Made by a program: the position numbers and the translations under genes. Below the pieces are notes generated by a model that ran no database searches, was not told where the DNA came from, and saw only the letters and a program-made list of their open reading frames with translations. From Alphaproteobacteria bacterium (GTDB taxonomy: Bacteria > Pseudomonadota > Alphaproteobacteria > Rhodobacterales > Rhodobacteraceae), in assembly GCA_030427405.1 (NCBI GenBank), contig JAUHXK010000002.1, positions 186,001 to 250,000 of the forward strand: a DNA stretch of 64,000 nucleotides, given 5' to 3'. Positions within the stretch are counted from its first letter, which is position 1, and every line of letters starts with the position of its first letter. This document shows, piece after piece, positions 63,627 to 64,000 of the stretch.

Positions 63627-64000
63627 TTACCCACCCGCCACATCATCGAGATATGGGTATCGCCGTATTTGCGCGTATCTTCCGGCTCAAACCCCGCGGG
63701 GGCCGCCATCGGCGCGCTTTCTTCCCAGACGATCAGCGCATCAGGGGCAATCCATCCCCCGGCCAGCGCGGCGCCCAGCGCCTTTTGCCCAAGCGACTTG
63801 CCATAGGGCGGGTCCAGAAACACCAAGTCGAACCCCGCGCCCGTGTTCGCGCCCAACCGCGCCGCATCGCGGCGGATCAGCTCTGTGCGGTCAGCGCTAT
63901 GGGTCAGGGCGATATTCTTGCGGATCAAACCCTGCGCCACGCGCCCGTCATCGACAAAGGTGGCATGCACAGCGCCGCGCGACAGCGCCTCAAGCCCAAG
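63605..64000 (-). CDS. rsmD: 16S rRNA (guanine966-N2)-methyltransferase RsmD (partial)
   Basis: Only the last 131 residues are present; the gene continues beyond the window. The visible part has LGLEALSRGAVHATFVDD, the methyltransferase motif FDLVFLDPPYGKSLGQKAL and the C-terminal RKYGDTHISMMWRVG. It methylates G966 of 16S rRNA. Its stop lies inside the end of the HxlR gene on the other strand. Confidence 0.92.
   Translation of the reverse strand, partial: LGLEALSRGAVHATFVDDGRVAQGLIRKNIALTHSADRTELIRRDAARLGANTGAGFDLVFLDPPYGKSLGQKALGAALAGGWIAPDALIVWEESAPMAAPAGFEPEDTRKYGDTHISMMWRVGNQADAAS

Overview
The window is a GC-rich chromosomal segment from an alphaproteobacterium, most likely a Rhodobacterales (Roseobacter-group) bacterium. 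The evidence is the gene content and order: a saccharopine-dehydrogenase pair, rsmB-heparinase-purH-lspA, a DUF3035 lipoprotein, a DUF1674 (SdhAF4-like) protein, rbfA-truB-rpsO, a Hint-domain protein, an RTX protein and an ALDH16-type aldehyde dehydrogenase beside deoC. No tRNA, rRNA, insertion sequence, prophage or CRISPR array was recognised. Genes are tightly packed, often with ATGA or GTGA stop/start overlaps. Start codons were chosen mainly from visible Shine-Dalgarno sequences.

Layout. 0-2.4 kb: the end of a glutathione S-transferase and two saccharopine dehydrogenases for lysine breakdown. 2.4-7.4 kb (minus): DUF3775 protein, class III cyclase, rmuC, mutL. 7.7-11.6 kb (minus): a four-gene manganese-type ABC importer (sitABCD) whose promoter carries two palindromic Fur-family-like sites. 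11.8-16.0 kb (plus): deoC, an ALDH16 fusion and an atypical SDR, a deoxyribose/acetaldehyde oxidation cluster. 16.1-25.3 kb: a membrane cNMP-binding protein, then a long minus-strand block (rsmB, heparinase-like, purH, lspA, lipoprotein, two M16 peptidase subunits). 25.4-30.7 kb: DUF1674, dapB, rbfA, phosphodiester glycosidase, truB, DUF1643, an RTX protein, rpsO. 30.7-38.6 kb: a purine permease, a fasciclin protein, an XRE-cupin regulator, a BCCT transporter, a sulfatase and a LysR regulator lie between rpsO and pnp, which are adjacent in many bacteria; this looks like an accessory insert. 38.7-47 kb: pnp, Hint protein, a GT25 glycosyltransferase broken by an in-frame TAG, 1-Cys peroxiredoxin, aldehyde dehydrogenase, a Glyoxalase_8 protein, an Ada-like protein. 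46.9-64 kb: nth, adenosine kinase, an orphan PD-(D/E)XK-like protein, rppH, FadH-type dienoyl-CoA reductase, LysE, monooxygenase/NIPSNAP pair with a divergent ArsR regulator, DUF4399, LysR, OmpA-like, AhpD-like, GNAT, CinA-type, a TetR remnant, sfsA, ceramidase-like membrane protein, map, HAD phosphatase, QorB with divergent HxlR, and the end of rsmD.

Most of the window is housekeeping: ribosome maturation, RNA decay, purine and lysine metabolism, DNA repair. The unusual signals are in the intergenic regions: a 138-bp concentric palindrome between the fasciclin and XRE-cupin genes, the double operator of sitABCD, a long structured leader before the purine permease, and perfect inverted repeats at several divergent regulator promoters. 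Other oddities are the amber-interrupted GT25 gene, the TetR fragment against sfsA, a proline-less sulfatase motif (CTAGR) and the orphan nuclease-like protein. No clearly new multi-gene system can be demonstrated from the sequence alone; the fasciclin/XRE-cupin locus and the orphan PD-(D/E)XK gene are the best places to look.
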